This document shows positions 58,248 through 64,000 of a DNA stretch of 64,000 bases, one piece after another. Each line of letters begins with the position of its first letter. Position 1 is the stretch's first letter. A model generated the notes under the pieces. That model ran no database searches and had not been told where the DNA came from. It saw nothing but the letters and a program-made list of their open reading frames with translations. Source of the stretch: Pseudomonas japonica (GTDB lineage Bacteria > Pseudomonadota > Gammaproteobacteria > Pseudomonadales > Pseudomonadaceae). Position numbers and translations under genes: made by a program. The DNA lies in NCBI RefSeq assembly GCF_013522925.1, contig NZ_JAAMQU010000005.1:124001-188000 (forward strand), written 5' to 3'.

Positions 58248-59038
58248 CCGTACCGTCCAGCCGCCTTTACGCCACCGATCTCACCTTGGCATACGACGGC
58301 AAAGTGGTTGCCAAGGACCTGTCGGTCAGCATCCCTGAAGGCGAGCTGACGGTGATCATCGGCCCGAATGCCTGCGGCAAGTCCACCTTGCTGCGCAGCC
58401 TCAGCCGGTTGTTGCAACCGGCCAGCGGCCAAGTGTGGCTCGACGGCCAGGCCATTCAGCAATACCCCACAAAGGAAGTCGCGCGCCGTTTGAGCTTGCT
58501 GCCCCAGAGCGCCAGCGCGCCGGGCGACATTACTGTGAAAGACCTGGTTGCCCGCGGCCGCTATCCACACCAGCGCCTGCTGAGCCGCTGGCGCGACGAA
58601 GACGAACGCGCGGTACAAAAGGCGATGCAGGCCACAGGTGTGGATAACTTATGGGCCGAGCCGGTGGATACGTTGTCGGGCGGGCAACGCCAGCGGGTGT
58701 GGATCGCCATGGTACTGGCCCAGCAAACGCCGTTGGTGTTGATGGATGAGCCCACCACCTGGCTGGACATCACCCACCAGATCGAACTGTTGGAATTGCT
58801 CCAGCACCTCAATGAAGACCATGGGCATACCTTGGCGGTGGTTCTTCATGACCTCAACCAGGCGTGCCGTTACGCGACCCACCTGATTGCCATGCGCGAC
58901 GGCAAGATCGTCGCCTGCGGCCCTCCCCGGGACATCGTTACCGTGGAGCTGATCGAGCAGGTATACGACCTGCGCTGCATGATCATCGAAGACCCGGTAG
59001 CGCATACGCCGCTGATCATTCCGTTGGGCAGCCGCTAG
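58244..59038 (+). CDS. fepC: Ferric-enterobactin ABC transporter ATPase FepC
   Basis: This 264-residue ATPase energises FepDG. Walker A is IIGPNACGKSTLLRSLSRLL, the signature is LSGGQRQRVWIAMVLAQQTP, Walker B is LVLMDEPTTWLDITHQIELL and the switch is VVLHDLNQACRYA. It is coupled to fepG by ATGA at 58244-58247. It is convergent with entF, as in enterobacteria, where fepE may intervene; no fepE is present here. Confidence 0.95.
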   Translation: MTVPSSRLYATDLTLAYDGKVVAKDLSVSIPEGELTVIIGPNACGKSTLLRSLSRLLQPASGQVWLDGQAIQQYPTKEVARRLSLLPQSASAPGDITVKDLVARGRYPHQRLLSRWRDEDERAVQKAMQATGVDNLWAEPVDTLSGGQRQRVWIAMVLAQQTPLVLMDEPTTWLDITHQIELLELLQHLNEDHGHTLAVVLHDLNQACRYATHLIAMRDGKIVACGPPRDIVTVELIEQVYDLRCMIIEDPVAHTPLIIPLGSR

Positions 59039-59046
59039 GCAGCGGC

Positions 59047-59105
59047 CTCTGTAGCAACGGGGCCGGCCATCCGGCGAAGCCGCAGGCGGAGCTTGCGAAT
59101 AAGCG
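59047..59105. repeat. REP-like element between fepC and entF
   Basis: CTCTGTAGCAACGGGGCCGG and GGCGGAGCTTGCGAATAAGC with GCTACAGGG form a degenerate REP pair between convergent genes, another Pseudomonas-type repeat inside the siderophore locus. Confidence 0.5.
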
Positions 59106-63067
<3,962 letters not shown>

Positions 63068-63071
<4 letters not shown>

Positions 63072-63280
63072 TTGGCCACCCCGCTGGCGGCGGGCGCGCA
63101 AAGGTCTGTCCAGGTCAGCTCAACCCACGCCCCGCAGGCCTCGCGGCTTGCCGGGCCGTGCACCTGGCGCCAGCCGGCGGGCACGGGGGCGACGTCCGGC
63201 CACAGGCTGTATTGCCCACGCGCATTGGCAAGGACGAAACACACCTGTTGAGGGTCATCGAAGGGGTTGAGCTGTTCCAC
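63068..63280 (-). CDS. ybdZ: MbtH-like protein (YbdZ) for EntF
   Basis: This 70-residue MbtH-family chaperone helps fold and activate the EntF adenylation domain. The pattern NPFDDPQQVCFVLANARGQY, SLWPDVAPVPAGW and WTDLCA includes the family's conserved tryptophans and NPFD. The start is GTG at 63280 with AAGGA seven bases upstream; longer frames lack the family N-terminus. The stop overlaps the entF ATG (ATGA), so the two are translated together. The same gene lies between fes and entF in E. coli. Confidence 0.93.
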
Positions 63281-63315
63281 GTGCGTATCCTTTTCCAAGT
63301 CAAAAACAAATGCAG

Positions 63316-64000
63316 CTAGCGGGGCATATCCGCCCACAGCGCGGCAAGCCCATCGAGCAGCCCGCCACGCCAGCACAGGGCATCATGGCCGCCATCTACC
63401 GGCCGCCAGACGTGGGCCCAGCCCCGCTTCGCCAACAGGGGCAGCAACTGCTGATGAGCAGCCTGGATCAATGGCTCGCGGGTGCCGGCTTCCAGGTACA
63501 GCTTGAGGCCGGCGCCTGCGCCCAGCCCTTGTTCGATCTGCTCGATGAGCCAGCCGCCCGGCGCTCCCGCGTGTTCAGCCGGGCGCCGTGGCCACCAATA
63601 CGAACCAGACTGACTCAGCACACAGCCGAACCGTTCAGGCCAATGCAGGCCGGCATACAGTGCCGACAACCCGCCGAAGCTCTGGCCCGCGACAACGGTG
63701 CTGCCCGCCGCCTCGCTGAACGCGGCACACTGGCGTACCAGCGGCAGCAATTCTTCTTGCACGGCTATCCAGAAGTCGGGATTACAGGTGAGTTCACGGG
63801 CGCGGTGGGCACTGTCGATGTTGTCGATCAACACGTAAACGGCGCCAGGAAGCTCACCTGCGGCGGTCAGCTGGCTCAACGCCGGGCCCACGGGCACCGT
63901 CTCGGCCCAGAACCGCCCATCCAGCAGCATTGCCAAAGGCCGACGCGCATCTCCCGCTGCGCCAGTGCCACCAATCCAAACCTGGCGTTGATTGCCCAGC
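63316..64000 (-). CDS. fes: Enterobactin esterase Fes (N-terminal part outside window)
   Basis: The visible C-terminal part, about 227 residues, hydrolyses ferric enterobactin in the cytoplasm to release iron. The alpha/beta hydrolase nucleophile motif is VVAGQSFGGLSALYAGLHWP. PLAMLLDGRFWAE and CVLSQSGSYWWPRRP match the Fes/IroD family, and the final histidine is in DGGHDALCWRGG. The frame stays open to base 64000; reading upstream gives QRQVWIGGTGAAGDARRPLA, so the TTG at 63936 is not the start. E. coli Fes is about 400 residues, so nearly half is missing here. It is followed after 35 bases by ybdZ. Confidence 0.93.
   Translation of the reverse strand, partial: LGNQRQVWIGGTGAAGDARRPLAMLLDGRFWAETVPVGPALSQLTAAGELPGAVYVLIDNIDSAHRARELTCNPDFWIAVQEELLPLVRQCAAFSEAAGSTVVAGQSFGGLSALYAGLHWPERFGCVLSQSGSYWWPRRPAEHAGAPGGWLIEQIEQGLGAGAGLKLYLEAGTREPLIQAAHQQLLPLLAKRGWAHVWRPVDGGHDALCWRGGLLDGLAALWADMPR

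Overview
The window reads as chromosomal DNA of a Pseudomonas species. The gene content and order match Pseudomonas loci for glycine betaine, carnitine and choline use, and the serB-parC-parE-cpdA-nudF-thiC-tolC-waaA block is standard Pseudomonas core. The DNA is GC-rich, and several gaps hold degenerate Pseudomonas-type REP palindromes (TTCGCGGGC / CTCCTACAGG halves). Small orphan RHS-tail proteins point weakly to the P. putida lineage. I cannot name a species from the sequence alone.

Region 1 (1-22000) is quaternary amine catabolism. It opens with the 3' part of gbcA. Two tandem RHS-tail genes and a Fur-box-linked TonB receptor follow as an accessory insert. The leftward operon dipeptidase-like / DUF5943 / dgcA / dgcB / etfA / etfB demethylates dimethylglycine. 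Two unrelated genes (LprI-like and unknown) precede the carnitine block: cdhR divergent from caiX-cdhC-cdhA-cdhB. Then come gbdR, the master activator, and the serine dehydratase sdaB.

Region 2 (22000-29600) is choline uptake and oxidation: cbcXWV (ABC importer) and betIBA behind a BetI operator. Together regions 1 and 2 describe a route choline or carnitine -> glycine betaine -> dimethylglycine -> sarcosine, and later serine -> pyruvate. gbcB, the sarcosine oxidase genes and glyA are not in view.

Region 3 (29600-49060) is housekeeping: serB, a YtjB/AhpA-family membrane protein, a PqiC-like lipoprotein, parC, a retropepsin-like protease, an esterase-like protein, parE, yqiA, cpdA, yqiB (DUF1249), nudF, a DUF3298 lipoprotein, cytX and thiC behind a TPP riboswitch, tolC and waaA.

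Region 4 (49100-64000) is the standout: an enterobactin biosynthesis, export, uptake and hydrolysis locus (entA, entB, entE, entC, fepB, entS, fepD, fepG, fepC, entF, mbtH/ybdZ, fes). Gene order and orientations match those I recall for the Escherichia coli ent-fep locus, except that fepE and entH are missing. Pseudomonads usually make pyoverdine-type siderophores, so this looks like a transferred locus that has since picked up Pseudomonas REP-like repeats. fes runs off the right edge, and entD and fepA may lie beyond it.

Other noteworthy signals are 21-bp-spaced direct repeats at two promoters likely controlled by GbdR, an M19 dipeptidase homologue that has lost three of five metal ligands, perfect intercistronic hairpins in betIBA and behind both substrate-binding-protein genes, and a 16-bp perfect palindrome upstream of gbdR.
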